A DNA stretch of 50,851 nt from Peribacillus muralis. Lineage in GTDB: Bacteria > Bacillota > Bacilli > Bacillales > DSM-1321. The stretch spans positions 442,443-493,293 of the forward strand of contig NZ_LMBV01000001.1 in assembly GCF_001439925.1 (NCBI RefSeq). The letters run 5' to 3'. A model generated the notes under the pieces. That model was not told the origin of the DNA, made no database searches, and saw nothing but the letters and a program-made list of their open reading frames with translations. Numbering within the stretch: position 1 is the first letter of the stretch; the number at the start of each line of letters is the position of its first letter. Below, in pieces: positions 1-8,705 of this stretch. The position numbers and the translations under genes were made by a program.

Positions 1-372
1 CAAAATGAGTCCAAGCCGAAGAACCTCGATGCCAGCATTACAAGTATTATTCATGAGATTGGTGTGCCTGCACATATTAAGGGCTATTTGTATTTAAGGG
101 AAGCTATATCCATGGTCTACAACGATATTGAACTGTTGGGGTCGATCACAAAGGTTTTGTATCCGGATATCGCCAAAAAATACAATACAACAGCCAGCCG
201 TGTCGAGCGAGCCATCCGCCATGCAATTGAAGTGGCCTGGAGCCGCGGCAACATCGAATCCATTTCATCTCTTTTCGGCTATACCGTCAGCATGACGAAG
301 GCAAAACCTACGAATTCCGAATTCATCGCGATGGTTGCCGATAAACTCCGTCTTGAACATAAAGCTTCTTGA
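1..372 (+). CDS. spo0A: Stage 0 sporulation protein A, C-terminal part (partial at left edge)
   Basis: Response regulator and master transcription factor of sporulation entry; phosphorylated by the phosphorelay, it binds 0A boxes on DNA in the cytoplasm. The reading frame is open from base 1, so the receiver domain lies outside the window. The visible 123 residues are nearly the whole Spo0A C-terminal effector domain, one of the most conserved protein segments in Bacillus: [19 protein letters not shown], then the recognition-helix region [20 protein letters not shown], ending [19 protein letters not shown]. The protein ends with the family's normal terminus and a strong hairpin follows about 175 bases later. 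Its presence identifies the organism as an endospore former. The next gene differs from B. subtilis, where yqiG follows. Confidence 0.97.
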   Translation, partial: QNESKPKNLDASITSIIHEIGVPAHIKGYLYLREAISMVYNDIELLGSITKVLYPDIAKKYNTTASRVERAIRHAIEVAWSRGNIESISSLFGYTVSMTKAKPTNSEFIAMVADKLRLEHKAS

Positions 373-709
373 CAGGAATAGGGGAACCTATAGCAAAGAT
401 TGGCGTGTTACCCATTGAGTAGATAAAGGCTAGAGCCGTTAAAGATAAATAGGAATTCCTCATGTTGGTGGTAAGAGCTAGAATGAAGTTGCTTCGTCAT
501 TCATACTATTTGGCAACTTCAAATTTTAACTCGGCCGGCTAAAAATTAAACGCCTTTTATTTATTGGATTTTGCAGAAAGAATCCAATAAATAAAAGGCG
601 TTTTTGTTTGGGGAAATAAATGTTTAGATAAATGTATATTTTTGTATTTGTCTTAATTTTTAGATTATAATCATAGGTATATATAACCGGGCAATAAGGG
701 GGTAAGGAA
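373..709. other. Intergenic region between spo0A and the fapA-like gene
   Basis: No convincing gene. It holds a long hairpin terminator (548-603) and, after it, AT-rich sequence suitable for the promoter of the downstream gene. An open frame on the minus strand here only runs back through the hairpin and has no codon-use support. Confidence 0.6.
548..603 (+). terminator. Long rho-independent terminator after spo0A
   Basis: Perfect 23-bp inverted repeat (548-570 paired with 581-603) with a 10-base loop; the stem ends in GGCGTTT followed by more T and G. The arms are A/T rich at both ends, so it could terminate in either direction. The stem is longer than most intrinsic terminators. Confidence 0.85.
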
Positions 710-2287
710 ATGATTCTTAAAAAAAATGAGCACTTTATTTTAGAATCGGAGCTTGGATTGGTATATATCACCGTTTTTATGAAGGGTTTTTCGATACTGA
801 ACTTCAATTCGATCCTATTAGAGTTCCCGCAATTGATGCTGGAGCACGTAAAAGACTTAAAACAAGCCCTTACGGAAGCTATAGGAGAAAGAATTTCAGT
901 GGGGAGGCTAAAACCGATCGTGGAGCTGGACATAGCCGAGGATAAAATGTCCACACGGGTCAAACTTAATTGTTCAGAATACTACCTTAAAGATAATTAT
1001 TCAGCGATAGTCGGCACTATTCTTGAAAATCTGCATAAGGAAAAAATTTCAGAAGGAATCTTAATGGATGTTTTGCAGAACGAACTGACCATTAAAGATT
1101 TTACAGTCATTGCGATGGGAAAGGAACCAGTCCATGGCAAGGATGCCATTGTCACTTACTTCGAACGATCGGAACGAAAACCGACGGTCAAGGAAGATGG
1201 AAAAGCGGATTATTATGATATGAACTTTCTTGATGAGGTGAAGAGGGGCGATTGGCTGGGCGAAAGGATACCGCCTTCATCTGGGGAAATGGGGCGGTTA
1301 ATTACAGGAGAGCTTGCGTTGCCTAGAAAAGGAAAAGATAAAAAACTTCTTTATGACCAAAAAACGATCGCTGCAATCGAGGAAGACGGTAAGACTGTCC
1401 TAAGGGCATTGATTGACGGTGTTGTCGAAGTGAGGGATGGTAAAATTACGGTAGGCGCCCACCTATCGATTGCCGGTGATGTTGGGATTGAAACCGGGAA
1501 TATCGATATTGATGGAAGCGTAACGGTGAAGGGGACCGTCGTGGATCATTTTTCCGTGACGGCTACGAAGGATATTTCCATATTAAGTGAGCTCGGTGTA
1601 TCTAATGTTGAAGAAATCAACTCGAAGGAGGGTGACGTATTCATTAAAGGAGGCATATTTGGTAAAGGCTTATCAAGAGTCTCGGCAGCAAGAAACATTT
1701 TTGTGAAACATGCCAATGAATGTCACTTACATGCAGGGGAGAATATACATATCGGATCCTATTCACTTGGCAGTTTCCTTAAAGCGAAGAATATTTTCAC
1801 GGATGAAAAAAAGGGGAAGCTAATCGGCGGCGTCGTAGAAGCGCAAGGAAAGGTGAGGGCGGCAGTGATCGGTAACCGTATGGAACGGAAAACGATCATT
1901 ACCGTGAAAGGATTTAACCGTATTCTTATCAAGGAAGAACTGAACGAGACCCTGCTCCTATATAAACTAAAGATAAAGCAATTGGAGTCGATTAAGGACA
2001 AGCTTGAAGTGTATGATATGGTTCTTGGTAAATTGGATGAAGTGGACCATTTACAATATGACCAAACTAAAAAGCAGCAGGAAAGATTATTGGCCGACAT
2101 TACTCAACTTGACCGAAAGCGGAAATCGATCATGGATATGCTTGATTCAAAAGGAGAAGGGGAAATCACGATTCGTCAAGTGGCCTATCCGGAAACTCGC
2201 TTGCAAATCAAAAGCATGGAAAAGAAATTGAATGATAGGACGAAAGGAACCTTCTATGCAGAATATAATCATCTGCATTTTGACTGA
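710..2287 (+). CDS. FapA family protein (DUF342)
   Basis: 525-residue protein of the FapA/DUF342 polymer-forming family; the molecular role of these proteins is not well defined (some members are named flagellar assembly protein A). After an N-terminal region of about 170 residues there is a repetitive glycine- and beta-rich segment (about 240-390; DGVVEVRDGKITVGAHLSIAGD, then a run of GNIDIDGSVTVKGTV-like turns) expected to form a right-handed beta solenoid. A coiled coil of about 90 residues follows (about 410-500, rich in K, E and L). The start ATG is preceded by AAGGGGGTAAGG. No signal peptide or membrane helix is seen, so it is probably cytoplasmic. It is a single gene between terminators and replaces yqiG-yqiI of B. 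subtilis. Confidence 0.8.
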   Translation: MILKKNEHFILESELGLVYITVFMKGFSILNFNSILLEFPQLMLEHVKDLKQALTEAIGERISVGRLKPIVELDIAEDKMSTRVKLNCSEYYLKDNYSAIVGTILENLHKEKISEGILMDVLQNELTIKDFTVIAMGKEPVHGKDAIVTYFERSERKPTVKEDGKADYYDMNFLDEVKRGDWLGERIPPSSGEMGRLITGELALPRKGKDKKLLYDQKTIAAIEEDGKTVLRALIDGVVEVRDGKITVGAHLSIAGDVGIETGNIDIDGSVTVKGTVVDHFSVTATKDISILSELGVSNVEEINSKEGDVFIKGGIFGKGLSRVSAARNIFVKHANECHLHAGENIHIGSYSLGSFLKAKNIFTDEKKGKLIGGVVEAQGKVRAAVIGNRMERKTIITVKGFNRILIKEELNETLLLYKLKIKQLESIKDKLEVYDMVLGKLDEVDHLQYDQTKKQQERLLADITQLDRKRKSIMDMLDSKGEGEITIRQVAYPETRLQIKSMEKKLNDRTKGTFYAEYNHLHFD

Positions 2288-2377
2288 ATTCCGCTGAATG
2301 CTGATTGATGAAAATATTTTTGCTTTGCTTTTCATAAATTGGGATATAACGGTTTTTGAGAGGTGGGAGCGTTCAAC

Positions 2378-3112
2378 ATGACCTTAATCTTTGCTCATCG
2401 AGGCTCGGCAGGTACACATCCGGAAAATACGATGACCGCGTTCAACGAAGCGGCACGTGTTGGCGCGGATGGAATTGAAACCGATGTCCAGCTCTCGAAA
2501 GACGGGGAAGTCATCATCATGCATGACGAGAGACTGGATAGAACGACGAATGCCTCGGGATATGTGAAGGATCGGACATTGCGCGAGTTGAAAACCTGCA
2601 ATGCGTCCTTCGGGTTTAAAGGTAATTGGGGGAAGGAAAAAATACCGACGCTTGAAGAATTATTGTTATGGCTCAACGATAATCACTTGTTGTGCAACAT
2701 TGAATTGAAGAACACGCTTTTTCTTTATCCAGGCTTGGAAGAGAAAGTCATCCAGCTCGTCCGTTCCTATAAGATGGAAGAAAGAATCATCCTTTCTTCC
2801 TTCAATCATTATAGCTTGGTCAATTGTCATCAATTGGCCCCTGAACTGGAAACGGCACCGCTATATAGGGATGGCTTATATATGCCGTGGGTATATGCAA
2901 AGGCAATTGGCGGAAGTGCAATCCACCCGAATATCCGTGCAGCCCCTGATATCATCATTCAAGCATGCTTGAGCATGGGCCTTCCTGTAAGGCCTTATAC
3001 CATTAATAAGCCAGCCGAGATGAAGCGGTTGTTCCAATTGGGATGCAGTGCCATCATCACCGACTTTCCAGAGAAAGCGGTGGAGATTAGAAAAGGATTT
3101 CAAATGAAATGA
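2378..3112 (+). CDS. yqiK: Glycerophosphodiester phosphodiesterase (YqiK-like)
   Basis: Hydrolyses glycerophosphodiesters to an alcohol and glycerol 3-phosphate; cytoplasmic because no signal peptide is present. The 244-residue GDPD TIM-barrel shows the family hallmarks: FAHRG(SAG) with PENT at the start, ETDVQLSKDGEVIIMHDERLDRTT split by the metal and catalytic residues (E and D of ETDVQ, H of MHDE), NIELK in mid-protein, and ITDFP near the end. A GTG at 2363 lies upstream in frame, but GAGAGGTGGGAG at 2358-2368 fits the ATG at 2378 with normal spacing, and this gives the family's usual N-terminus. Same position as yqiK of B. subtilis, downstream of spo0A and upstream of yqzF and bkdR. Confidence 0.93.
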   Translation: MTLIFAHRGSAGTHPENTMTAFNEAARVGADGIETDVQLSKDGEVIIMHDERLDRTTNASGYVKDRTLRELKTCNASFGFKGNWGKEKIPTLEELLLWLNDNHLLCNIELKNTLFLYPGLEEKVIQLVRSYKMEERIILSSFNHYSLVNCHQLAPELETAPLYRDGLYMPWVYAKAIGGSAIHPNIRAAPDIIIQACLSMGLPVRPYTINKPAEMKRLFQLGCSAIITDFPEKAVEIRKGFQMK

Positions 3113-3115
3113 AGG

Positions 3116-3151
3116 AAAAAGGTGCCATATCCTAATAGGGCACCTTTTTTT
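3116..3151. terminator. Terminator between yqiK and the DUF2627 gene
   Basis: AAAAAAGGTGCC pairs with GGCACCTTTTTT around a short loop. It sits between convergent genes and has A and T runs on the proper sides to work in both directions. Confidence 0.85.
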
Positions 3152-3156
3152 ACGGA

Positions 3157-3393
3157 TTAAAACTTATTGAACCTGCTTTGGACTTTATTTTGTTTTCGGT
3201 CCCGATGAAGGATGAACCCTGCAATAAAGGCAATCCCGCCAATCGTAATAATCAAACCAATTAAAAATTGCAGCCAAAGTTGTGGATAGGGCGGCTGTAA
3301 AATGCCGAACACCATGTCCCTCATTATTTTTATGCCATAGGCGGCAAAGGCCCCGGGAATAAAAAGAATCAAAAAAGCGATTAAGCGTTTCAT
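3157..3393 (-). CDS. yqzF: DUF2627 small membrane protein (YqzF-like)
   Basis: 78-residue membrane protein of unknown function. Two hydrophobic helices are visible: residues about 4-22 (LIAFLILFIPGAFAAYGIK) and about 42-63 (FLIGLIITIGGIAFIAGFIL), followed by a basic tail (HRDRKQNK) that should stay in the cytoplasm. The conserved segment between them (MRDMVFGILQPPYP) is typical of the DUF2627 family, which in B. subtilis (YqzF) occupies this same minus-strand position between yqiK and bkdR. The start is preceded by GGAAGGGATTTGACC on the minus strand. Confidence 0.8.
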   Translation of the reverse strand: MKRLIAFLILFIPGAFAAYGIKIMRDMVFGILQPPYPQLWLQFLIGLIITIGGIAFIAGFILHRDRKQNKVQSRFNKF

Positions 3394-3593
3394 GCGGTCA
3401 AATCCCTTCCGATAATTCCTTCTTAAAAAAATGATAAAGGATATATAATATTTGTCAAGTTTCGGGAAAGCAGAAAAGGACTGGAAGGAGGAGGCCTGTT
3501 TTTAGATGATATCAATATGGTAAAATGAGGGGAGTACGAAAGGATTTGCAGGGATGATTTTTCATGGTGTAATAAACCGAAGGGAGATGGCTC

Positions 3594-5651
3594 ATGCAGA
3601 AGGTGATGATAGTAGGAGGCGGAGTCGGGGGGACAACCGTGTTGAAGCTCCTTTCTGAAAGTGATTTTTTCTCGATCGTTTGTATGGCTGATACGAATGA
3701 ATGGGCTGAAGGGATGCTTGCTGCAAAAGAACGAAGGATTCCTGCAGTGACTAGCTGGAGGAAGGGATTGAACGAGTTGTTGGACATCATCGTCGATACC
3801 ACAGGGGATCCCATTGTCCATAAAGAAATCAAAAACGAGATGGGAGATCATACCATCCTCATTCCGGGAAGCGTCGCCCACATTATGTCGATGTTATTTG
3901 AAGAAAAAAATCGGTTAATTAATAAATTGGAAAACGCTTCGGCTAAAATGGACTTAATCCTTAATTCGACGAGTGAAGGGATGGTCGTGATCGATCATGA
4001 CGGAATGATCGTCATGTTCAATGATAGCGCCGAACGAGCAGCGAACATTAAACGTAAAGATGTGATGGGCAGGCATATTAAAGATATCGTCCCTTCAACG
4101 GGGTTAATTCGTGTGATGGAAACGAACCGTAAAGAAGTTAATCAGCGGATTATCCTTAGTAATGGATTGGAACTCATTGCGACAAGGATTCCACTCGTGA
4201 ATGCCGATGAGGAAATCATAGGTGCTTTTTCCATGTTCAAGAATAAAACGGACGCCGTACACTTGGCGGAGCAAATCACGGATTTAAAAGAAATCCAGAC
4301 GATGCTTCAAGCGATCATACAGTCGAGTGATGAAGCCATTTCAGTCGTTGATGAGCAAGGGAGGGGTCTTTTGATCAATCCTGCCTATACAAGAATCACT
4401 GGTTTAACCAAATCCCAAGTAATTGGAAAGCCGGCCTCGATTGACATTTACGAAGGCGAGAGCATGCATATGAAAGTGCTGCAGACAAAAAAGCCTGTAC
4501 GGGGAGTCAATATGCGAGTGGGCCCAAAGCATAAGGAAGTGATTGTGAATGTTGCTCCGATCATTGTCGATGGACACTTGAAGGGAAGTGTGGGCGTCAT
4601 TCATGATGTGTCGGAAATTCAAGCCTTGACTCATGAATTGAACCGGGCAAGACAAATTATCAGGACGCTACAGGCCAAATATTCCTTCGATGATATAATT
4701 GGGGCTTCTAGAGAGATGAAGCTTCCCGTTGAACAGGCGAAATTATCGGCAACAACACCTGCGACTGTCTTGTTGATGGGGGAATCAGGGACAGGCAAGG
4801 AGCTATTTGCCCACGCCATCCATAATGCGAGCGATAGGAAATTCAATAAATTCGTTCGCGTTAACTGTGCAGCAATCTCTGAAGCATTGCTTGAAAGTGA
4901 ACTGTTCGGGTATGAGGAGGGAGCCTTTACCGGGGCAAATAGAGGCGGAAAGGTCGGTTTTTTTGAAGAAGCGAATCAAGGAAGTATTTTTTTGGACGAG
5001 ATCGGTGAATTACCAGCCAACATTCAAGCTAAATTACTTCGGGTCCTTCAAGAACGGGAAATCATCAGGGTAGGCGGAACAAAGCCGATTTCCATCAATG
5101 TCAGGGTCATTGCCGCTACGAATATCAATCTTGAAAAAGCCATATCCAACGGGTCGTTCAGGGAAGACTTATATTTCAGGCTGAACCGCATGCCGATATT
5201 CATTGCTCCTTTACGAAAGCGAAAGGAAGATTTGCGGGAACTGGCGGAACATTTAATTCTCAAAATTAATCAGGAGTACGGACGGAGCATAGAAGGAATC
5301 AGTGCAGCTGCTATACATAAGATGCAAAATTATGACTGGCCGGGAAATGTCAGGGAACTGGAGAATATTTTAGGGCGGGCGATCATTTTCATGAAATTGA
5401 ATGAGACGTTCATTGATATCCAGCACATTCCCGATTTTATCGAAACGAAATCATTGCCACAGGATAAAGAGGCAACGATGGCCTCTGCCTACGTATCAGG
5501 TAAAACGCTCTCGGAGATAATAGACCAGTATGAAACGAAAATCATCGAGCAAGCGATACATACCTTTAAGGGAAACAAAACGCTTACGGCAAAAGCGCTA
5601 GGGATCTCAGTCAGAAATCTATATTACAAAATGGAAAAACTGCAACTGTGA
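3594..5651 (+). CDS. bkdR: Sigma-54-dependent transcriptional activator BkdR
   Basis: Enhancer-binding activator of the branched-chain keto acid dehydrogenase operon. Domains in order over 685 residues: an N-terminal Rossmann-like segment starting [10 protein letters not shown] (1-100), two PAS domains (about 115-220 and 235-340), an AAA+ ATPase with Walker A GESGTGKE (396-403), the sigma-54-contacting loop GAFTGA (443-448) and Walker B IFLDEIGE (465-472), and a Fis-type helix-turn-helix at the C-terminus (about 645-685; [18 protein letters not shown]). All residues needed for sigma-54 activation are intact. The start has a good site, AAGGGAGATGGCTCATG. It lies immediately upstream of a sigma-54 promoter and bcd, as in B. 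subtilis (BkdR 692 residues). The natural signal is probably sensed by the PAS or N-terminal domain; which molecule is inference. Confidence 0.95.
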   Translation: MQKVMIVGGGVGGTTVLKLLSESDFFSIVCMADTNEWAEGMLAAKERRIPAVTSWRKGLNELLDIIVDTTGDPIVHKEIKNEMGDHTILIPGSVAHIMSMLFEEKNRLINKLENASAKMDLILNSTSEGMVVIDHDGMIVMFNDSAERAANIKRKDVMGRHIKDIVPSTGLIRVMETNRKEVNQRIILSNGLELIATRIPLVNADEEIIGAFSMFKNKTDAVHLAEQITDLKEIQTMLQAIIQSSDEAISVVDEQGRGLLINPAYTRITGLTKSQVIGKPASIDIYEGESMHMKVLQTKKPVRGVNMRVGPKHKEVIVNVAPIIVDGHLKGSVGVIHDVSEIQALTHELNRARQIIRTLQAKYSFDDIIGASREMKLPVEQAKLSATTPATVLLMGESGTGKELFAHAIHNASDRKFNKFVRVNCAAISEALLESELFGYEEGAFTGANRGGKVGFFEEANQGSIFLDEIGELPANIQAKLLRVLQEREIIRVGGTKPISINVRVIAATNINLEKAISNGSFREDLYFRLNRMPIFIAPLRKRKEDLRELAEHLILKINQEYGRSIEGISAAAIHKMQNYDWPGNVRELENILGRAIIFMKLNETFIDIQHIPDFIETKSLPQDKEATMASAYVSGKTLSEIIDQYETKIIEQAIHTFKGNKTLTAKALGISVRNLYYKMEKLQL

Positions 5652-5661
5652 AAATTATTGC

Positions 5662-5694
5662 GTGCAAAACATTGCTTGGTGTGCAAAATATTGC
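5662..5694 (+). promoter_or_regulatory. Tandem palindromes, candidate BkdR enhancer sites
   Basis: GTGCAAAACATTGC (5662-5675) and GTGCAAAATATTGC (5681-5694) differ at one base. Each contains the dyad GCAA-N4-TTGC, and the copies are 19 bp apart. They lie about 145-175 bp upstream of the -24 element, a usual distance for an enhancer-binding activator, and begin just 10 bases after the bkdR stop codon. Assignment to BkdR is inference from position and symmetry. Confidence 0.6.
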
Positions 5695-5837
5695 GTGGAA
5701 TTTTCTGATTTATTTTAATTTAGGCGAGAATTCACTTCGCGCATGAAATTTTTTTGAATTTGGTATAGGCTTAATGGGTCAACTTATCTACGAGCATCTC
5801 CATTTTGTTGTGAACCGGGCTTTTGATATCCTTTTAT

Positions 5838-5853
5838 TGGCATGTTATTTGCA
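5838..5853 (+). promoter_or_regulatory. Sigma-54 (-24/-12) promoter of the bkd operon
   Basis: TGGCATG-TTAT-TTGCA matches the sigma-54 consensus TGGCACG-N4-TTGCW at all but one base, with the GG (5839-5840) and GC (5851-5852) exactly 12 bp apart. It lies downstream of the gene for a sigma-54 activator and upstream of bcd. Confidence 0.9.
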
Positions 5854-6054
5854 TGTTTATTATGGTGCAAGATAGAGGTTGAAATGCACATTAGCAATGC
5901 GAAACATGAATTATTCAAGGGCACTTTCTTAAATGGGGAAAATATCATGTAAGTAGCAAATTATATTCGGATTGAACGCAATAACCAGTAAGGATGAACA
6001 GGTATATCCTTGCTTGAACTGCCACGTATTAAAACATCTAGGGAGGGTTCCTTT

Positions 6055-7152
6055 ATGGAAATTTTTAAATATCTTGAGAAGTATGATTACGAACAACTGC
6101 TATTCTGTCAGGATAAACAATCAGGTTTGAAGGCGATCATTGCCATTCATGATACGACGTTAGGTCCTGCACTGGGTGGAACAAGAATGTGGACGTATGC
6201 TTCCGAGGAAGATGCGATAGAAGATGCCTTGAGGCTTTCAAAAGGAATGACATATAAGAACGCTGCTGCCGGCTTGAATTTAGGCGGAGGGAAAACCGTC
6301 ATCATCGGCGATCCGCGTAAGGATAAAAATGAAGAAATGTTCCGTGCCTTCGGAAGGTATATCCAAGGATTGAACGGACGTTATATAACGGCTGAAGATG
6401 TAGGGACGACGGTTGAGGATATGGATCTCATTCATGAGGAAACGGATTTCGTCACGGGAATTTCGCCTGCATTCGGTTCTTCGGGTAACCCTTCCCCAGT
6501 AACGGCTTATGGAGTATATCGCGGGATGAAAGCCGCTGCAAAAGAAGCTTTCGGAACGGATTCATTAGAAGGCAAGGTCGTTGCCGTTCAAGGTGTCGGG
6601 AATGTTTCTTATACCTTATGCCGTCACCTTCATGAGGAGGGCGCCAAGCTGATCGTTACGGATATCAATAAAGAAAGCGTGGCCCGTGCGGTTGAAGCGT
6701 TTGGCGCAACTGCTGTGAATCCTGATGAGATTTATGGAGTCGAATGTGATATCTATGCACCTTGTGCGTTAGGTGCCGTCATAAATGATCAAACCATCAA
6801 TCAAATCAAGGCGAAGGTCATTGCAGGCGCAGCCAATAATCAATTGAAGGATGCGGTTCATGGTGATCAAATCCATGAAAAAGGCATTATCTATGCGCCT
6901 GATTATGTCATCAATGCAGGTGGCGTCATTAATGTAGCCGATGAGCTTTTAGGGTATAATCGGGAAAGAGCCATGAAGAAAGTGGAAATGGTTTATGATA
7001 CAATTGAACGAGTCATCGAGATTGCAAAACGTGATCAAATCCCAACATATAAAGCAGCGGATAGAATGGCAGAGGAGCGCATTGCTCGCATGAGGAATTC
7101 AAGAAGTCAATTCTTGCAAAATGAAAAACATATCTTAAATGGAAGAAAATAA
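6055..7152 (+). CDS. bcd: Leucine (branched-chain amino acid) dehydrogenase
   Basis: NAD-dependent oxidative deamination of Leu, Val and Ile to the branched 2-oxo acids, the entry step of the bkd pathway; cytoplasmic. 365 residues, equal to the family length. Visible motifs: [10 protein letters not shown] (about 41-50), [20 protein letters not shown] with the catalytic lysine, the Rossmann NAD loop [11 protein letters not shown] (about 180-190) and [12 protein letters not shown] near the end. The first in-frame ATG with a ribosome site (GGGAGGG at 6041-6047) is at 6055; a farther upstream start would lack one. It is the first gene after the sigma-54 promoter, where B. subtilis has ptb. A 12-bp hairpin follows the stop codon before lpdV. 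Confidence 0.95.
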   Translation: MEIFKYLEKYDYEQLLFCQDKQSGLKAIIAIHDTTLGPALGGTRMWTYASEEDAIEDALRLSKGMTYKNAAAGLNLGGGKTVIIGDPRKDKNEEMFRAFGRYIQGLNGRYITAEDVGTTVEDMDLIHEETDFVTGISPAFGSSGNPSPVTAYGVYRGMKAAAKEAFGTDSLEGKVVAVQGVGNVSYTLCRHLHEEGAKLIVTDINKESVARAVEAFGATAVNPDEIYGVECDIYAPCALGAVINDQTINQIKAKVIAGAANNQLKDAVHGDQIHEKGIIYAPDYVINAGGVINVADELLGYNRERAMKKVEMVYDTIERVIEIAKRDQIPTYKAADRMAEERIARMRNSRSQFLQNEKHILNGRK

Positions 7153-7173
7153 ATGTAGCTATACAAGATATAA

Positions 7174-7205
7174 ATTCCTGTGTTTTTTTAGTTAAACACA
7201 GGAAT
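7174..7205 (+). other. Perfect 12-bp hairpin between bcd and lpdV
   Basis: ATTCCTGTGTTT (7174-7185) pairs with AAACACAGGAAT (7194-7205) around an 8-base T-rich loop. It lacks a T run on the 3' side for the plus strand, so it is more likely an mRNA-stabilising or processing hairpin, or a partial terminator, than a full stop. In B. subtilis buk occupies this gap. Confidence 0.6.
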
Positions 7206-7262
7206 CTTCATCATGATAGTAAAAATGGTAACAATAGAATGTATTCGTGAGGAGGAGCGGTT

Positions 7263-8684
7263 TTGGCTGAAGAATTTGACCTCGTTATCCTCGGTGGAGG
7301 AACAGGCGGGTATGTGGCAGCAATAAGGGCTGCTCAATTAGGTTTGAAAACGGCCGTCGTGGAAAAAGGAAAGCTCGGCGGAACGTGTCTACATAAAGGC
7401 TGTATCCCTTCAAAAGCACTATTAAGAAGTGCGGAAGTTTATCAGACTGCCGTTAAAGGTGAGGAATTCGGTATTGTTACCGGAGATGTCAAGGTGGATT
7501 TCTCAAAGGTGCAGGATAGAAAAAACAAAGTGGTCGAACAACTTTATAAGGGTGTCCAGCATTTGATGAAGCAAGGGAAGATAACGGTTTATGAAGGGTT
7601 GGGCCGGATTCTTGGTCCATCGATTTTTTCACCGATGCCCGGGACTATTTCCGTGGAAATGAATAATGGCAGTGAAAATGAAATGCTCATTCCGCAAAAT
7701 ATCATCATTGCTACCGGTTCGCGTCCAAGGACACTTCCCGGTTTAGAGATTGATGGGAACTTGGTGCTAACGTCAGATGAAGCTTTAAATCTTGAGAGCC
7801 TTCCAAAATCAATCATTATTGTAGGCGGGGGAGTGATCGGGATTGAATGGGCTTCAATGCTGAATGATTTTGGCGTGGAAGTGACGGTGCTGGAATATGC
7901 GGATACAATCATCCCGACCGAGGATCATGATGTTTCAAGTGAAATGCTGCGTCTCCTCGGCAAAAGAGGCGTCAAATTCGTTACAGGAGCCAAGGTCTTG
8001 CCGGAAACCTTAAAAACGGACGGTTCAGTATCCATTTCTGCGGAAGTAAAGGGAACGACACAGGAATTCGAGGCTGAAAAAATGCTCGTTTCCGTTGGCA
8101 GATCAGCAAATATAGAAGGAATCGGCCTTGAGAATACCGAAATCATGAAAGAAAATGGCTTTATTGCAACCAATGAGTTCTTCCAAACGAAGGAAACGCA
8201 TATCTATGCGATCGGTGACTGTATCGGCGGTTTGCAATTGGCTCACGTTGCTTCCCACGAAGGGATTACAGCTGTCGAGCATATGGCTGGGAAAAAACCG
8301 GAACGATTGAATTATTCACTTATTTCAAAATGTATATATTCAAGTCCTGAAGCCGCCAGCGTCGGTTTGACCGAAGAACAGGCGAAGCAAGAGGGGTTCG
8401 AGCTTAAGATTGGCAAATTCCCATTCCGGGCAGTTGGGAAGGCGCTTGTTTTCGGAGAAGCGGATGGCTTTGTCAAAATCATTGCAGACAAGAAAACGGA
8501 TGATATCCTGGGGGTTCATATGATCGGACCACATGTTACGGATATGATTTCAGAAGCAGGACTTGCCAGTGTGCTTGATGCGACGCCTTGGGAGATAGCA
8601 AAGACCATTCATCCGCATCCGAGTCTTTCCGAAGCAATCGGCGAGGCAGCGCTTGCTGTTGATGGACTAGCCATTCATTCGTAA
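7263..8684 (+). CDS. lpdV: Dihydrolipoyl dehydrogenase (E3) of branched-chain keto acid dehydrogenase
   Basis: FAD flavoenzyme that reoxidises the dihydrolipoyl group of BkdB with NAD+. 473 residues. FAD loop LGGGTGGYVAA (10-20); redox-active disulfide in GGTCLHKGCIPSK (C42, C47; most family members have CLNxGC, so His replaces Asn); NAD-binding IVGGGVIGIEWAS (about 180); second FAD motif YAIGDC; and the C-terminal HPHPSLSEA with the catalytic His-Glu pair. Translation starts at TTG (7263), fixed by GAGGAGGAG at 7248-7257 with correct spacing and the family-typical N-terminus AEEFDLVILGGG. Member of the bcd-lpdV-bkdAA-bkdAB-bkdB operon, 21 bases from bkdAA. Confidence 0.95.
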   Translation: MAEEFDLVILGGGTGGYVAAIRAAQLGLKTAVVEKGKLGGTCLHKGCIPSKALLRSAEVYQTAVKGEEFGIVTGDVKVDFSKVQDRKNKVVEQLYKGVQHLMKQGKITVYEGLGRILGPSIFSPMPGTISVEMNNGSENEMLIPQNIIIATGSRPRTLPGLEIDGNLVLTSDEALNLESLPKSIIIVGGGVIGIEWASMLNDFGVEVTVLEYADTIIPTEDHDVSSEMLRLLGKRGVKFVTGAKVLPETLKTDGSVSISAEVKGTTQEFEAEKMLVSVGRSANIEGIGLENTEIMKENGFIATNEFFQTKETHIYAIGDCIGGLQLAHVASHEGITAVEHMAGKKPERLNYSLISKCIYSSPEAASVGLTEEQAKQEGFELKIGKFPFRAVGKALVFGEADGFVKIIADKKTDDILGVHMIGPHVTDMISEAGLASVLDATPWEIAKTIHPHPSLSEAIGEAALAVDGLAIHS

Positions 8685-8705
8685 ACAATAAGGTCAGGAG
8701 GTTTT

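Larger units (their letters stand above)
5652..6054 (+). promoter_or_regulatory. bkd operon control region (403 bases)
   Basis: No gene. It contains two candidate activator-binding palindromes (5662-5694), a sigma-54 promoter (5838-5853), a long probable 5' leader of about 190 bases and the bcd ribosome site GGGAGGG at 6041-6047. Confidence 0.7.

Noticed and set aside
526..963. 145-codon open frame on the minus strand
   Set aside because: It runs through the spo0A terminator hairpin and overlaps the FapA start; no ribosome site or protein-like pattern.
2004..2231. Plus-strand frame inside the FapA-like gene
   Set aside because: Shadow of the longer, well-supported coding sequence in another frame.
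3423..3881. Minus-strand frame over the bkdR start
   Set aside because: Overlaps the strong bkdR coding signal and has no sensible ribosome site.
5652..7262. Search for ptb and buk
   Set aside because: No frame or remnant with their motifs on either side of bcd; treated as absent.
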